Under the pieces are notes generated by a model. That model did no database searches. It worked only from the letters and a program-made list of their open reading frames with translations, and had not been told where the DNA came from. Below, piece after piece: positions 37,359-46,513 of a stretch of 64,000 bases of DNA (position 1 is its first letter; every line of letters begins with the position of its first letter). The translations under genes and the position numbers were made by a program. Origin of the DNA: Corallococcus sp. CA053C (lineage in GTDB: Bacteria > Myxococcota > Myxococcia > Myxococcales > Myxococcaceae); assembly GCF_003611675.1 (NCBI RefSeq), contig NZ_RAWA01000002.1, positions 1 to 64,000 of the forward strand, in the 5' to 3' direction.

Positions 37359-40300
37359 CTAGGAGGTGCGGCGCGTCCTCCGGCGCAGCCCCAGGAGGCC
37401 CAGCAGGGCCAGCCACGAGGCGTCCGGCGCGGCGCTACAGCCACCGCCCGCGAAGGCACGCGTATTCACCACCGACCAGGTGTGCACCGCGGGCGAGGCA
37501 TCCACGTTGCCTGACCCGTCCACTGCGCGCACGTGCAGGGTGTGGTCCCCCGGCCCGACGTCGTACGTGTCCTTGCACGGCACGAAGTCACCGCCGTCGA
37601 GGCTGCACTCGAACGTCACGCCCGGTTCCTGGGGCCCGTACTCGAACTCCGCGGACCGGTCGTTGGTGCGCGCGTCCGGTCCCCGGACGATGACGGTGTC
37701 AGGGGCCTGGGTGTCCACGATGAAGGGGACGGTGTTGGACACGGGGCTGGTGCCGCCGCCACCGGGCAGCTCGGCGGTGGACGTCACCACGTGCGGGCCT
37801 TGCGTCAGCGGGGTGGCGGGCACGCAGCTCCACGCCCCGGCCGCGTCGACGGTGGCGGTGCAGAGGACCTTGTCGCCCTCGCGCACCGTCACCCGGGTGC
37901 CGGGCTCGCCGGTGCCGGTGATGGGCGGGGTGGTGGTCGTCACCGTGGTGCCCGGCTTGGGGCCGGTGATGACGGGGGCCGGGACCGCCTCCAGGTTGCA
38001 GGTGGCCGAGCAGCCATCGCCCGGGGTGGTGTTGGAGTCGTCGCACGTCTCGCCCGGTTCGCGCACGCCGTTGCCGCACACGGGCACGGGCACGCACTTC
38101 TGGGTGGAGAGGTCGCAGACCGCGTCGCAGACGTTGGACGCGTTGCACGTCTCGCCCAGACCCAGCAGGCAGCGCGGCGAGCAGCTGTCGCCGCCCACCA
38201 GGTTGCCGTCGTCGCACACCTCGGCGCCCGCGCGGACACCGTCGCCGCACGTCGTCCCGCAGAGGCTGGGCTCGCCGTTGCACGAGTAGCCCGCCTCCAC
38301 GGCGCAGATGGCGTTGCAGCCGTCGTTGTTGGCGGCGTTGCCGTCGTCGCACGTCTCGCCCGCGTTGATGACGCCGTTGCCGCAGGTGTTGAAGCACTGG
38401 GTGCCCGGCGCGGGGCAGCTCCAGCCCGGCTCCACCTGGCAGGTCGGGCTGCAGCCGTCCCCCGCGGTGGTGTTGCCGTTGTCGCAGGCCTCGGCGCCGG
38501 CGGTGATGCCATCGCCGCAGAGGGTGATGCAGGTGCTCGGCGTGCCCGAGCAGCTCCAACCCGGCTCGACGCGGCAGCCATTGGAGCAGCCGTCACCCGA
38601 CTCCATCTCGTCGTCGTCGCAGGTCTCGCCCGTCTCGAAGGTGCCATTGCCACAGGTGTAGGCACACACGGAGGGGCCCGCCGCGGGCGTGGTGCAGGCA
38701 TAGCCGCGCTCCACGCGGCACTCGGTGGAGCAGCCGTCGGTGGACGTCAGGTTGCCATCGTCGCACTGCTCACCGGGGTTCACGGTGCCGTTGCCGCACG
38801 TCAGGGCGCAGGGCTGGCCCGGCGTGGGGCAGGAGGCGCCCACTTCCAGGGTGCAGGCGTTGGAGCAGCCATCGCCCAGGGTGGTGTTGCCGTCGTCGCA
38901 CAGCTCGCCGGGGTTGAGGACGCCGTTGCCGCACGTCAGGGCGCAGGTGGACGGGGCACCGGAGCACGTGTAGCCCTGTTCGATGCGGCACGCCGCGGAG
39001 CAGCCATCCGAGCTGAACGCGTTGCCGTCGTCGCACTGCTCGCCGGCGTTCACGGTGCCGTTGCCGCAGGTGAGCACGCAGGCGCTGCCCGGGGTCGGAC
39101 AGGCATGGCCCGCCTCCACGCGGCAGCTCGCGTTGCAGCCGTCGCCCGGCGTCAGGTTGCCGTCGTCGCACTGCTCACCGGGGTTCAGGTTGCCGTTGCC
39201 GCACGTCTTGGCGCAGGCGCTGGGCGCACCCGCGCAGCCGTAGCCGGGCTCGATGCCGCAGCTGTTGCTGCAACCGTCGTTGTTGGCGGTGTTGCCGTCG
39301 TCGCACTCCTCGCGCAGGGAGATGGCGCCGTCGCCGCAGCGGTCGTCATACGCATCCACGAACAGGTAGCGGAAGGCATTCGGGGGCGAGGCCGCGTTCT
39401 CGTTGCACAGCTCGATGCGGTTGACGCCCGCGTGCCAGGGGGCGCTGGAGCCGAACTCGCGGAAGATGTTCTTCTGCCACGGCTGGCCCGGGGGCTCGCT
39501 GACCGTGACGGGGTTCACGGTCGTGCCGTTCACCTTCGCGCTGGCGAACTGGTTGTCATTGAAGGTGGCCAGGCGCAGGCGGAACTGCGAGATGGTCGTC
39601 GTCGAGGGCACCAGGAAGTCCTGGTACACGCACGTCTCTCCACCCAGGGGCGCCATGAAGCGCGCGGTCTGCATCTCCAGCGGCCAGTCAGTGGCGTTGC
39701 GCACGCCGGTGGTCGCACCGGTGTTGGTGCCCGCGTAGAACCAGTGCGGATCCGCCACGACGCCCTCCAGGCGGCGGTTCTGCGCGTCCACGCCGGTGTT
39801 GAACACCGCCACACCCGCCCTCACGCAGCGGCTGGGGCTGCCCGCGCACGCGAAGCCGGGCTCCACCTCGCACTGCCGGCTGCACCCGTCGCCCTCGAAG
39901 CGGTTGCCGTCGTCGCAGACCTCCTGCGCGAAGGACGGGTACTGGCGGTTGTCGAACGTGCCGTTGCCACAGAGGGACAGGTCACACGTGGCAGAACAGC
40001 CGTTGCTGCCGCTGGTGGTGTCACCGTCGTCGCACAGCTCGCCCGTGTTGGGGACGTTGTTGCCGCACAGGCTCGCGAGCGAGCAGGCGTTGCCGGGCAC
40101 GTGGCACAGGTAGCCGGCCTCCACCGTGCCGGAGGCCGAACAGCCGTCGCCGGAAGCGGTGTTGCCGTCGTCACACTGCTCGCCGGGCTGGAGCCGGCCG
40201 TCGCCCACGAGCGCTGACGACTGGCTCGCGAGGACGGGTTCAGGCGTGGAGGGAGTCGAGACGGTCGTCTCGCATCCCATGAGGAGGAACAGGGAGCACA

Positions 40301-40382
40301 GGGCCGCGGCGGTGAAGCCCGCGCGCGCCGCCGTGCGTGACGCCTGTCCCCGGAAGAGGGAATCCATGACGTTCATGAACAT
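37359..40382 (-). CDS. Cys-rich repeat surface protein with MYXO-CTERM tail and lipobox
   Basis: Large secreted protein, 1007 residues. It contains thirteen copies of a Cys-rich motif of the form CGNGxxxxGExCDDGNxxxxDGC (myxobacterial Cys-rich/DUF4215-type repeats) interrupted by a beta domain (about 175-320). Bacterial Ig-like domains follow near 790-960 (GTRVTVREGDKVLCTATVD, HTLHVRAVDGSGNVD). The tail GGGCSAAPDASWLALLGLL followed by RRRTRRTS matches the MYXO-CTERM sorting plan: Cys, hydrophobic helix, Arg cluster. The N-terminal signal also contains a lipobox-like LFLLMGCETT (Cys37), so two lipid-anchor signals may coexist. Start 40382; other ATGs lie at codons 3 and 6. It begins 18 bases after the OmpA-like gene stop. 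Confidence 0.9.
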   Translation of the reverse strand: MFMNVMDSLFRGQASRTAARAGFTAAALCSLFLLMGCETTVSTPSTPEPVLASQSSALVGDGRLQPGEQCDDGNTASGDGCSASGTVEAGYLCHVPGNACSLASLCGNNVPNTGELCDDGDTTSGSNGCSATCDLSLCGNGTFDNRQYPSFAQEVCDDGNRFEGDGCSRQCEVEPGFACAGSPSRCVRAGVAVFNTGVDAQNRRLEGVVADPHWFYAGTNTGATTGVRNATDWPLEMQTARFMAPLGGETCVYQDFLVPSTTTISQFRLRLATFNDNQFASAKVNGTTVNPVTVSEPPGQPWQKNIFREFGSSAPWHAGVNRIELCNENAASPPNAFRYLFVDAYDDRCGDGAISLREECDDGNTANNDGCSNSCGIEPGYGCAGAPSACAKTCGNGNLNPGEQCDDGNLTPGDGCNASCRVEAGHACPTPGSACVLTCGNGTVNAGEQCDDGNAFSSDGCSAACRIEQGYTCSGAPSTCALTCGNGVLNPGELCDDGNTTLGDGCSNACTLEVGASCPTPGQPCALTCGNGTVNPGEQCDDGNLTSTDGCSTECRVERGYACTTPAAGPSVCAYTCGNGTFETGETCDDDEMESGDGCSNGCRVEPGWSCSGTPSTCITLCGDGITAGAEACDNGNTTAGDGCSPTCQVEPGWSCPAPGTQCFNTCGNGVINAGETCDDGNAANNDGCNAICAVEAGYSCNGEPSLCGTTCGDGVRAGAEVCDDGNLVGGDSCSPRCLLGLGETCNASNVCDAVCDLSTQKCVPVPVCGNGVREPGETCDDSNTTPGDGCSATCNLEAVPAPVITGPKPGTTVTTTTPPITGTGEPGTRVTVREGDKVLCTATVDAAGAWSCVPATPLTQGPHVVTSTAELPGGGGTSPVSNTVPFIVDTQAPDTVIVRGPDARTNDRSAEFEYGPQEPGVTFECSLDGGDFVPCKDTYDVGPGDHTLHVRAVDGSGNVDASPAVHTWSVVNTRAFAGGGCSAAPDASWLALLGLLGLRRRTRRTS

Positions 40383-40400
40383 GAAAGGAGTGCCTTGCTT

Positions 40401-42173
40401 CTAAAGGGGGTCCGGAGAGGAGGAGGCCGGCGTCGTCTGCACGCCCTCGGCCTCCCCGACGATCTTGAATTCGACGCGGCGGTTCTTCGCGCGGCCTTCG
40501 GCCTTGGCGTTGTCCGCGATGGGCTGCTGGGGACCGAAGCCGTGGCCTTCCAGGCGCTCGCGCTGCACGCCCTTGCTCACGATGTAGGCCGCCACCGCTT
40601 CAGCACGCCGCTGGGACAGGTCCAGGTTGTACTCGGCCTTGCCCTTGTTGTCGGTGTGGCCTTCGACGCGAACCTTCGCGATCTCCGGGTGGGAGACGAG
40701 GATGGCCGCGACCTTGTCGAGCACCGCGTAGCTGCGCGGCTGGATGACGTCCTTGTTGTTCTCGAAGAAGACGGCCTCGAGGATGGAGATCCGGTTCTGT
40801 CCCACGTCGATGCGCGCGAGCGGCGCTTCCTTGCAGCCGCCGTTGGCCACGGTGCCGGGCTCGTCGGGGCAGTTGTCCACGCGGTCGACGACCGTGTCGG
40901 CGTCGCGGTCAGGCTCCACGTCCGGGCAGCCGTCCTGGTCCTTGAAGCGGTTGACGGTCTCCGGCTCGCGCGGGCAGGCGTCCTTCGAATCGACGATGCC
41001 GTCCTTGTCGGTGTCGGGGTCGTCCGGGCAGCCGTCCTCGTCCTGGAAGCCGTTCTTGTTCTCCGCCTGGGCGGGGCACTTGTCGGCGAGGTTGGGGATG
41101 CCGTCCTTGTCGTCGTCGCCGTCCGGGCAGCCCTGCAGCTCGGTGAGGCCGGCGACGGCAGGGCACTTGTCCACGCCGTTCTTCACGCCGTCATGGTCCG
41201 CATCAAGGTCGGGACACTCGGCGGTGACATAGGGCTGTCCCTCGACACAGACGGGAGCGGGGGGCGCGGGAGGCGTCCCGAAGGCCACGCCCGCGAGCAC
41301 GCGGAAGCGCGGCGTGCCCGGCGTCTGGCCAAAGCCCGGGCCGCCCATGACGTAGAACTCCGCGCCGTCCCCGGTAGGGACGCGCAGGCCCAGCAGGACC
41401 TCCATGGAGCTGGGGGCGTCCTTCACGGGCAGCGTGCCGCGCACGAGCACTTCCTCGCGCAGGCCGAAGAGGCCGGCGGACAGGTTGACGCCGCCGTTCA
41501 GCTCCGGGCCAATCTCATCGAGCGCGGGCTGCGTCTCGGGAGAGAGGGCATACGTCTGGGTGCGCACGAGCGCGCCCACGTCGGCGCCCACGCGGAAGGT
41601 GTTCGCCAGCCGCTTGCCCAGTCCCAGGCGCGGGGAGAAGGTGAAGCCCTTCTCGTCACGGGTGAGGGCCTCCTTGCTGCCCAGGGGCAGCGCCACGCCC
41701 AGGTGCAGGCCGAGGTCCAGCGGTCCGCCGCGGTCCTCGGAGAGGAACCCGACGCGGGCCTGGAGCCAGGGCGTGCCGAGCGCGCTCGTGGACGGGGGGG
41801 CCACGCCCAGCTGGGTGGTCTCCGGACCCCACTGCGACATGAAGGGAATCTGCGCGCCGACCTCCAACCAGTTCGTGAAGGCGTACGCGGCGCTCAGGTG
41901 CGCCGTGACTCGGTTGGAGATGATGACGCCCTGCCGGACGTCGTCCTCCAGGAGGACGAGGGGGCGGTTCTCATAGTGCGCGGTGAGCCCGACGCGGAAC
42001 TGCCCCGCGGGGAGCAGGTCACCGGTGGACAGCACGAGGCTGTCGCGTGCGCCGGGGTTGAGCTGCAGGCGCTCCAATTCGATGCCCGGAACGGGCGTGC
42101 TCTGGGCCTGGGCGCTGAAGGCGCAGAGGACGGCCAGTCCTCCGAGCCCAAGGTGATGCCTTCGTGCGAACAA
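40401..42173 (-). CDS. OmpA-family outer-membrane protein with thrombospondin type 3 repeats
   Basis: Outer-membrane protein, about 590 residues. Signal peptide (GLGGLAVLCAFSAQAQS), an N-terminal beta-barrel (RVGLTAHYENRPLVLLED, VGAQIPFMSQWG, VLLGLRVPTG), then about five calcium-binding thrombospondin-3 repeats between residues about 330 and 460 (CPDLDADHDGVKNGVDKCP, DPDTDKDGIVDSKDACP). A C-terminal OmpA domain binds peptidoglycan (RVEGHTDNKGKAEYNLDLS, QRRAEAV, NRRVEFKIV). Start: TTG 42173 has GGAGG about 6 bases upstream; a GTG at 42185 opens the same frame without one. First gene of the three-gene set with the Cys-rich protein and TPR kinase, which suggests a shared envelope task. Confidence 0.9.
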   Translation of the reverse strand: MFARRHHLGLGGLAVLCAFSAQAQSTPVPGIELERLQLNPGARDSLVLSTGDLLPAGQFRVGLTAHYENRPLVLLEDDVRQGVIISNRVTAHLSAAYAFTNWLEVGAQIPFMSQWGPETTQLGVAPPSTSALGTPWLQARVGFLSEDRGGPLDLGLHLGVALPLGSKEALTRDEKGFTFSPRLGLGKRLANTFRVGADVGALVRTQTYALSPETQPALDEIGPELNGGVNLSAGLFGLREEVLVRGTLPVKDAPSSMEVLLGLRVPTGDGAEFYVMGGPGFGQTPGTPRFRVLAGVAFGTPPAPPAPVCVEGQPYVTAECPDLDADHDGVKNGVDKCPAVAGLTELQGCPDGDDDKDGIPNLADKCPAQAENKNGFQDEDGCPDDPDTDKDGIVDSKDACPREPETVNRFKDQDGCPDVEPDRDADTVVDRVDNCPDEPGTVANGGCKEAPLARIDVGQNRISILEAVFFENNKDVIQPRSYAVLDKVAAILVSHPEIAKVRVEGHTDNKGKAEYNLDLSQRRAEAVAAYIVSKGVQRERLEGHGFGPQQPIADNAKAEGRAKNRRVEFKIVGEAEGVQTTPASSSPDPL

Positions 42174-42375
42174 GCGTTCCTCCACACTTCACACGCGGAC
42201 GTAGAGACGTCCGCGACCCCCCGCGTGCGAGGGGCCCGGGCACAGTTGCACGCCCGGGGCCAGGAGGTGTTGGGAGAACGACAGTGAGGAATCACGCGCG
42301 GATGCGGGTGCGCCGGGAGGAGGGCGCCGGGCGCTGACGCGTCAACGGAGGTCCGCTGACACACGAGACCCGGCG

Positions 42376-42397
42376 GCTGACACGTCAGACGCGCGCC
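42376..42397. repeat. Dispersed palindromic element, copy 2
   Basis: GCTGACACGTCAG followed by ACGCGCGCC, one mismatch from the copy at 33169-33190. A related TGACGCGTCA palindrome lies at 42335-42344 in the same intergenic region between the OmpA-like and GreA-like genes. Confidence 0.5.
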
Positions 42398-42413
42398 GGG
42401 TCCCGCCGGGGCC

Positions 42414-42830
42414 TCACAGGTGGAAGTGGCCGGCGGCCTCGGGCTGGTAGGGCACGGCGACGATGCGCAGGCGGCGGGTGCGGCCGTTGGGCAGGGGCCA
42501 CTCCACGGTCTGGCCCACGGACAGGCCGATGAGCGCGCTGCCCACGGGGGCGAGGATGGAGATGCGGCCCGCGTCGCTGTCGGCGTCCTTGGGGTAGACG
42601 AGGGTGACCTCGCGCGTCTCGCCGGCCTCCTCGTCCTCGAAGACGACGGTGCTGTTCATCGTGACGACGTTCGCGGGGATGGCGGAGGAGGAGGTGACGA
42701 CGGCCCGGGCGAGCTCGGACTCCAGCTGCTCCACGAGCTCCGCGTTGCGGGGGGAGCCGTACTGTTCCACGACGCGCTCCAGGCGCTGGAGGTCGGTGTC
42801 GGTGACGATGAGGGGATGGTTGTGCGTCAT
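42414..42830 (-). CDS. GreA/GreB-family factor (Rnk-like)
   Basis: Short protein of the GreA/GreB C-terminal domain family, 138 residues, close in length to Rnk (regulator of nucleoside diphosphate kinase). Such proteins bind RNA polymerase near the secondary channel. Features: a short N-terminal helical part (DTDLQRLERVVEQYGSPRN) in place of the full GreA coiled coil, then the FKBP-like domain (VVFEDEEAGETREVTLVYP, ILAPVGSALIGLSVGQTVEW). The truncated coiled coil makes RNA-cleavage stimulation uncertain. ATG 42830 with GGAGG about 10 bases upstream. Appears monocistronic. Confidence 0.85.
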   Translation of the reverse strand: MTHNHPLIVTDTDLQRLERVVEQYGSPRNAELVEQLESELARAVVTSSSAIPANVVTMNSTVVFEDEEAGETREVTLVYPKDADSDAGRISILAPVGSALIGLSVGQTVEWPLPNGRTRRLRIVAVPYQPEAAGHFHL

Positions 42831-43157
42831 GGGGGAGAAGCCTCCTGGCGATTTGAAGCAATGACGGCGCCACGCATTCCCGGAAAAGGGAGCGCATGGT
42901 GGGACGTCAGGTGAAGGAGTGGAGAGGACGCCGGACCGTCGCGAGCTACACGGGACGGAGGGCGTGGGAGCCAAGCCAGGCGGTGGCTCGGCCATGAGCA
43001 GGCAGCGTCCGGCGCACGGGGAACCGGCGCGGAGCACGCTGCATGCTGGCTGTGAGCGAAACCGTCATCTGGACAGGGACCCGGGACCGCGAACGGAAGT
43101 AGAGCCCTGAATGTAGCCGCCCCGCCCCTGATTGCAACCCGACCTCCCGGGGCCGCC
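42831..43157. other. 327-base gap without a recognised gene
   Basis: Only spurious reading frames are seen. The part just upstream of the GreA-like gene (42831-42850) holds its ribosome site. Near 43060-43110 there is a slightly less GC-rich patch (cgaaaccgtcatctgg, gaatgtagcc) that could be its promoter, but no clear consensus pair or hairpin was found. Confidence 0.4.
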
Positions 43158-44234
43158 TCAGCCGCGAGCCGCCGCCAGCGCGGCCTCGGTCTCCGCCACC
43201 AGGGTGCGCACCAGGTCGGCCGCGGAGCCGTCGCGTGACAGGCCCACGCCCTGCCCTGCCCACAGCGCCATGTAGCGCGTGTCTCCTCGCTGCGACGCCG
43301 CGACCTTCAACGCGCGCGTGGCGCCGTGAAGCTGCGGGTACGGCAGGAAGGCGCCTGCTTCCTCCAACGTCGTGGTGAGCACGTTGGGAATGGCGCGCGC
43401 GGGCCGGCCGGTGAGCGCACGGGTGATGCGCGGCGATTCATCCCGGGCCTCGCGCAACAGCTCGCGGTGCGCCGGCACCGTGCCGCATTCCTTGCACCGC
43501 AGGAATGCCGTGCCCAGTTGCACGCCCGCGGCGCCCAGCACCCGCGCCGCCGCGATGCCACGCCCGTCCATGATGCCGCCGCTGGCGATGACCGGGAGTC
43601 GCACCGCGTCCACCACCTGCGGCACGAGCGCCAGCGTGCCCACCAGCCCCGCCTCGAACGAGCCTCCGAAGGAGCCTCGATGTCCGCCGGCCTCGGAGCC
43701 CTGCGCGGCAATCGCATCCACGCCCGCGGCCTCCAGCGCCAGGGCCTCGCGCACGTTGGTCGCGGTTCCGATGATGAAGATGCCGCGCGCGCGGATCTCC
43801 TTCAGCACCGCCGCGGGTGGAATGCCGAACGTGAAGCTGAACACGGTGGGCGCGGCCTCCAGCACCGCCTCCACCTGCTGCATGAAGTCCGGCAGCGGCG
43901 ACTCCGCCACCTGGGGCGCGGGCAGCCCCAGCTCCGCGTGGAAGCGCTCCAGCAACGCCAGCACGGGCCCGGGGTCGGCGGGAGGGGTAGAAGCCCGGGG
44001 CGCGAAGAGGTTGATGGCGAACGGCCGCGACGTGCGGGCCCGCACCGCCTTCGCCTGCTGACGGATGGCTTCGGGGGGTGCATCCGCGGCACCCAGGGAA
44101 CCCAGCCCTCCTGCGTCCGCCACCGCCGCGGCCAGCTCGGGAGGCGACAGGCCGCCTGCCATCGGTGCCTGGATGATGGGGTGCTGCACACCGAGTCGCT
44201 CGGCGAACCTGCGCCACGCCTGGGGGTCCATCAT
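43158..44234 (-). CDS. Nitronate monooxygenase family protein
   Basis: FMN-dependent oxygenase of the nitronate monooxygenase/2-nitropropane dioxygenase family, 358 residues, cytosolic. Family features: HPIIQAPMAGGLSPPELAAA, FAINLFAPR, the catalytic-site AQGSEAGGHRGSFGG with the conserved His, LPVIASGGIMDGRG (phosphate-binding), and LGAAGVQLGTAFLRCKE. It oxidises alkyl nitronates such as propionate-3-nitronate in characterised members; the true substrate here is not known, and enoyl-ACP reductase FabK-like function is a distant alternative. Double ATG at 44234 with GAGGTG about 7 bases upstream. Monocistronic by spacing. Confidence 0.87.
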   Translation of the reverse strand: MMDPQAWRRFAERLGVQHPIIQAPMAGGLSPPELAAAVADAGGLGSLGAADAPPEAIRQQAKAVRARTSRPFAINLFAPRASTPPADPGPVLALLERFHAELGLPAPQVAESPLPDFMQQVEAVLEAAPTVFSFTFGIPPAAVLKEIRARGIFIIGTATNVREALALEAAGVDAIAAQGSEAGGHRGSFGGSFEAGLVGTLALVPQVVDAVRLPVIASGGIMDGRGIAAARVLGAAGVQLGTAFLRCKECGTVPAHRELLREARDESPRITRALTGRPARAIPNVLTTTLEEAGAFLPYPQLHGATRALKVAASQRGDTRYMALWAGQGVGLSRDGSAADLVRTLVAETEAALAAARG

Positions 44235-44344
44235 GGGTCACCTCGCGGTGCGGATAAGGTGTGGCCGCGCTCCTGGCCTGGGAAGCACGCTCCCCAGCGT
44301 ACCCGGTCCAGACCGTCCGCCGGGGCGCCCGCTCCCTCGTTCTG

Positions 44345-45289
44345 TCATTCGCAGTCGTAGTTCGGCGCGGGCTCCCCCGGCGCCAGCACCACCGGGGCCG
44401 GGCCGCCTGCCTTCGCCAGGGCGTCGCCACAGTCCAACGCCGGGTCCTTCGACAGGTATCGGTAGAGGACGCACGACGCGCGCTCCACCACGAACGCCTG
44501 CTTCGGCCAGTCCGGTCCGCGCGAGGTGAGGATGGCCACCGCGTACCGGCCGCCGTCCGGCAGCGTCACGTAGCCCAGCTCGTTGAGCACGTTGTAGCGC
44601 GCATCATCCGAGCAGCACCCCGGAGGCAGCCAGCCGCCCTTGTGCTGGAGCGTGGCGCGGGCGCTCGCGGGCAGCCGCGTCCCCAGCCAGCCGCCACAGC
44701 CCTCGCGGGGCGTCAATTGCATCCATTGCATCAGCCGCGCACCGCGCTCCTGCCCCAGCAGCATCCGCTGGTCCACCGAGTGCAGGAAGGACACGGCGTC
44801 GTTCGCGCAGAAATAGTTGTCGTTCTGCATCACCCTCGGTGAGTTCGTCGCCTGGCGCGGCTTGCCGTAGTTCCACTTCGTCAGCGCGCTGTGCTCCAGC
44901 CCCATTTCATACAGAAAGCGATTGATGGCATCCGGCCCACCCACCAGGTCGATGATCTCACCGGACGCCTCGTTGTCCGAGGTGCGGAACACCTTCTCCG
45001 CGAGCGGAGTCACCTCGTCCATCTCCCGCCGCGTGAGCGCCGCCGCCACCCAGAACACCTTCGCGGAGCTGGCGGAGATGTGCGGCTCCAGCCCCTTGAA
45101 GCTCGCGGACTCGCCCGTGCGCAGGTCCGTCACCGCCAGCGCCAGGTCCGTGCCCGGGGACAGCCGCGCCGCCTCGCTCGCCAGCGCATCCACCACGCCC
45201 TGCAACGACTCACGGGGCGGCCCCGCGTCCGGCTTCGTCGCGCACGCGCTCATCGTCAGCAGCCACGCCCAGGCCAGCACCCTTCGCAT
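44345..45289 (-). CDS. Class A beta-lactamase-like serine hydrolase lipoprotein
   Basis: Penicillin-binding-fold serine hydrolase, 314 residues, exported as a lipoprotein (signal ending LLTMSAC, Cys16). Active-site motifs of class A beta-lactamases are present: SSAK with Ser74 and Lys77, SDN at 104-106, and a KTG-like HKGGW near residue 220. The Glu166-type omega loop is not obvious, so it may hydrolyse peptidoglycan peptides rather than antibiotics. Extra Cys pairs (GWLPPGCCSDDARYN and the C-terminus) suggest disulfides. ATG 45289 with AGGAG 7 bases upstream; GTG 45307 opens the same frame. Last gene of an operon with a DUF819 permease and a dipeptide epimerase, which favours a role in wall-peptide turnover or beta-lactam response. 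Confidence 0.85.
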   Translation of the reverse strand: MRRVLAWAWLLTMSACATKPDAGPPRESLQGVVDALASEAARLSPGTDLALAVTDLRTGESASFKGLEPHISASSAKVFWVAAALTRREMDEVTPLAEKVFRTSDNEASGEIIDLVGGPDAINRFLYEMGLEHSALTKWNYGKPRQATNSPRVMQNDNYFCANDAVSFLHSVDQRMLLGQERGARLMQWMQLTPREGCGGWLGTRLPASARATLQHKGGWLPPGCCSDDARYNVLNELGYVTLPDGGRYAVAILTSRGPDWPKQAFVVERASCVLYRYLSKDPALDCGDALAKAGGPAPVVLAPGEPAPNYDCE

Positions 45290-45310
45290 CCGCGACTCCT
45301 CTTCCACGCG

Positions 45311-46513
45311 TCAGTGGATCAGCCGGTACACCTGCTCCAGCACCAACGCCGTCACCAGACCGCAGTACGTGCCCAGCACGTACCCCAGCACCGCGAGCAG
45401 CACACCCACCGGGGCCAGCGCGGGATGGAAGGCCGCCGCCACCACGGACGCGGAGGCCGTGCCGCCCACGTTCGCCTGCGAGCCCACCGCCGCGAAGAAC
45501 ACCGGCGCCTTCAGCCACCGCCGCGCGCCCATCGTCACACCCGCGTGGATGGCCATCCACACCGCCCCCACCGCCACCAGCGCGGGCGCGTCCCACAGCC
45601 GCCGGAACTCCGCCTGCGCGCCAATCGTCGCCACCAGCAGGTACAGGAACAGCGACCCCACGCGGCTCGCCCCCGCGCCCTCCAGCTTGCGCACCGGGGT
45701 GAACGACAGCACCACGCCCACCGTCGTCACCAGCAGCACCACCCACGTGAAGCCCGTGACGATGCTGCCCAGGTCCGGCAGCACCTTCGCGAGCGCCGTG
45801 CACACCACCGTCACCCCGAACGCCACCGCGAGCATCGACAGCAAATCCGACAGGCTCGCGGGCCGGGCGGACGCCGCCTGGAGCAGGGCGGACTCCTCGC
45901 GCACCCGGTCCAGCGCCGCGCGGTCCGCGCCGATGCGTGCATCCATCGCCTTCTCGCGCCCGGCGAAGGACAGCAGCACCGCGGTCCACACGTTGGACAC
46001 GCCCACGTCCACCACCACCAGCATGCTCAACGTGCTGTCCAGCGCGCCCACGCTCTGGCCAATCGCCACGAAGTTCGCGCTGCCGCCAATCCACGAACCG
46101 CTGAGCGCCGCGAGCCCCTTCCACGCCTGGTCCCCCAGCTCCGCAGGCACCAGCCACCCCAGCGCGAGGTACGCGAGCGGCCCGCCCACCATGATGCCCA
46201 CCGTGCCCGCCAGGAACACGCCCACCGCGTTGCGCCCCAGCCGCGCGATGGCCGGCAGGTCCACCGACAGCACCAGCAACACCAGACTCGCGGGCAGCAG
46301 GTACACGCGCGTGAAGCGGTACAGCTCCGACTGGGTGGGGATGACGCCCAGGTTCGACAGCAGCGTGGGCACGAAGTACGCGAACACCAGCAGCGGCACG
46401 ACGTTGAAGAACCGCTCCACCGCGGGCAGCCGCTGCAACGCATACAGCCCGGCCAGCACCGCGAGCAGCACGGCGAGCACCGCCATCGGATCCTGGATGA
46501 GCGGCGGCGTCAC
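45311..46513 (-). CDS. DUF819 (YjcL-like) membrane protein
   Basis: Polytopic membrane protein of the DUF819/YjcL family, 400 residues, probably a transporter with about ten or more helices in two repeats. The first half contains SGSWIGGSANFVAIGQ and the second GSQANVGGTASASVVAAAF, paired Gly-rich re-entrant motifs typical of the family. A charged linker (GREKAMDARIGADRAALD) separates the halves. GTG 46513 overlaps the dipeptide epimerase stop by four bases (GTGA). In Bacillus yjcL sits beside epimerase and murein-peptide genes, so import of muropeptide-derived dipeptides is a fair inference here; the substrate is not proven. Confidence 0.88.
   Translation of the reverse strand: MTPPLIQDPMAVLAVLLAVLAGLYALQRLPAVERFFNVVPLLVFAYFVPTLLSNLGVIPTQSELYRFTRVYLLPASLVLLVLSVDLPAIARLGRNAVGVFLAGTVGIMVGGPLAYLALGWLVPAELGDQAWKGLAALSGSWIGGSANFVAIGQSVGALDSTLSMLVVVDVGVSNVWTAVLLSFAGREKAMDARIGADRAALDRVREESALLQAASARPASLSDLLSMLAVAFGVTVVCTALAKVLPDLGSIVTGFTWVVLLVTTVGVVLSFTPVRKLEGAGASRVGSLFLYLLVATIGAQAEFRRLWDAPALVAVGAVWMAIHAGVTMGARRWLKAPVFFAAVGSQANVGGTASASVVAAAFHPALAPVGVLLAVLGYVLGTYCGLVTALVLEQVYRLIH

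Noticed and set aside
40395-42287. Long plus-strand frame opposite the OmpA-like gene
   Set aside because: Shadow of the OmpA/TSP3 gene, which has a signal peptide and domain motifs on the minus strand.
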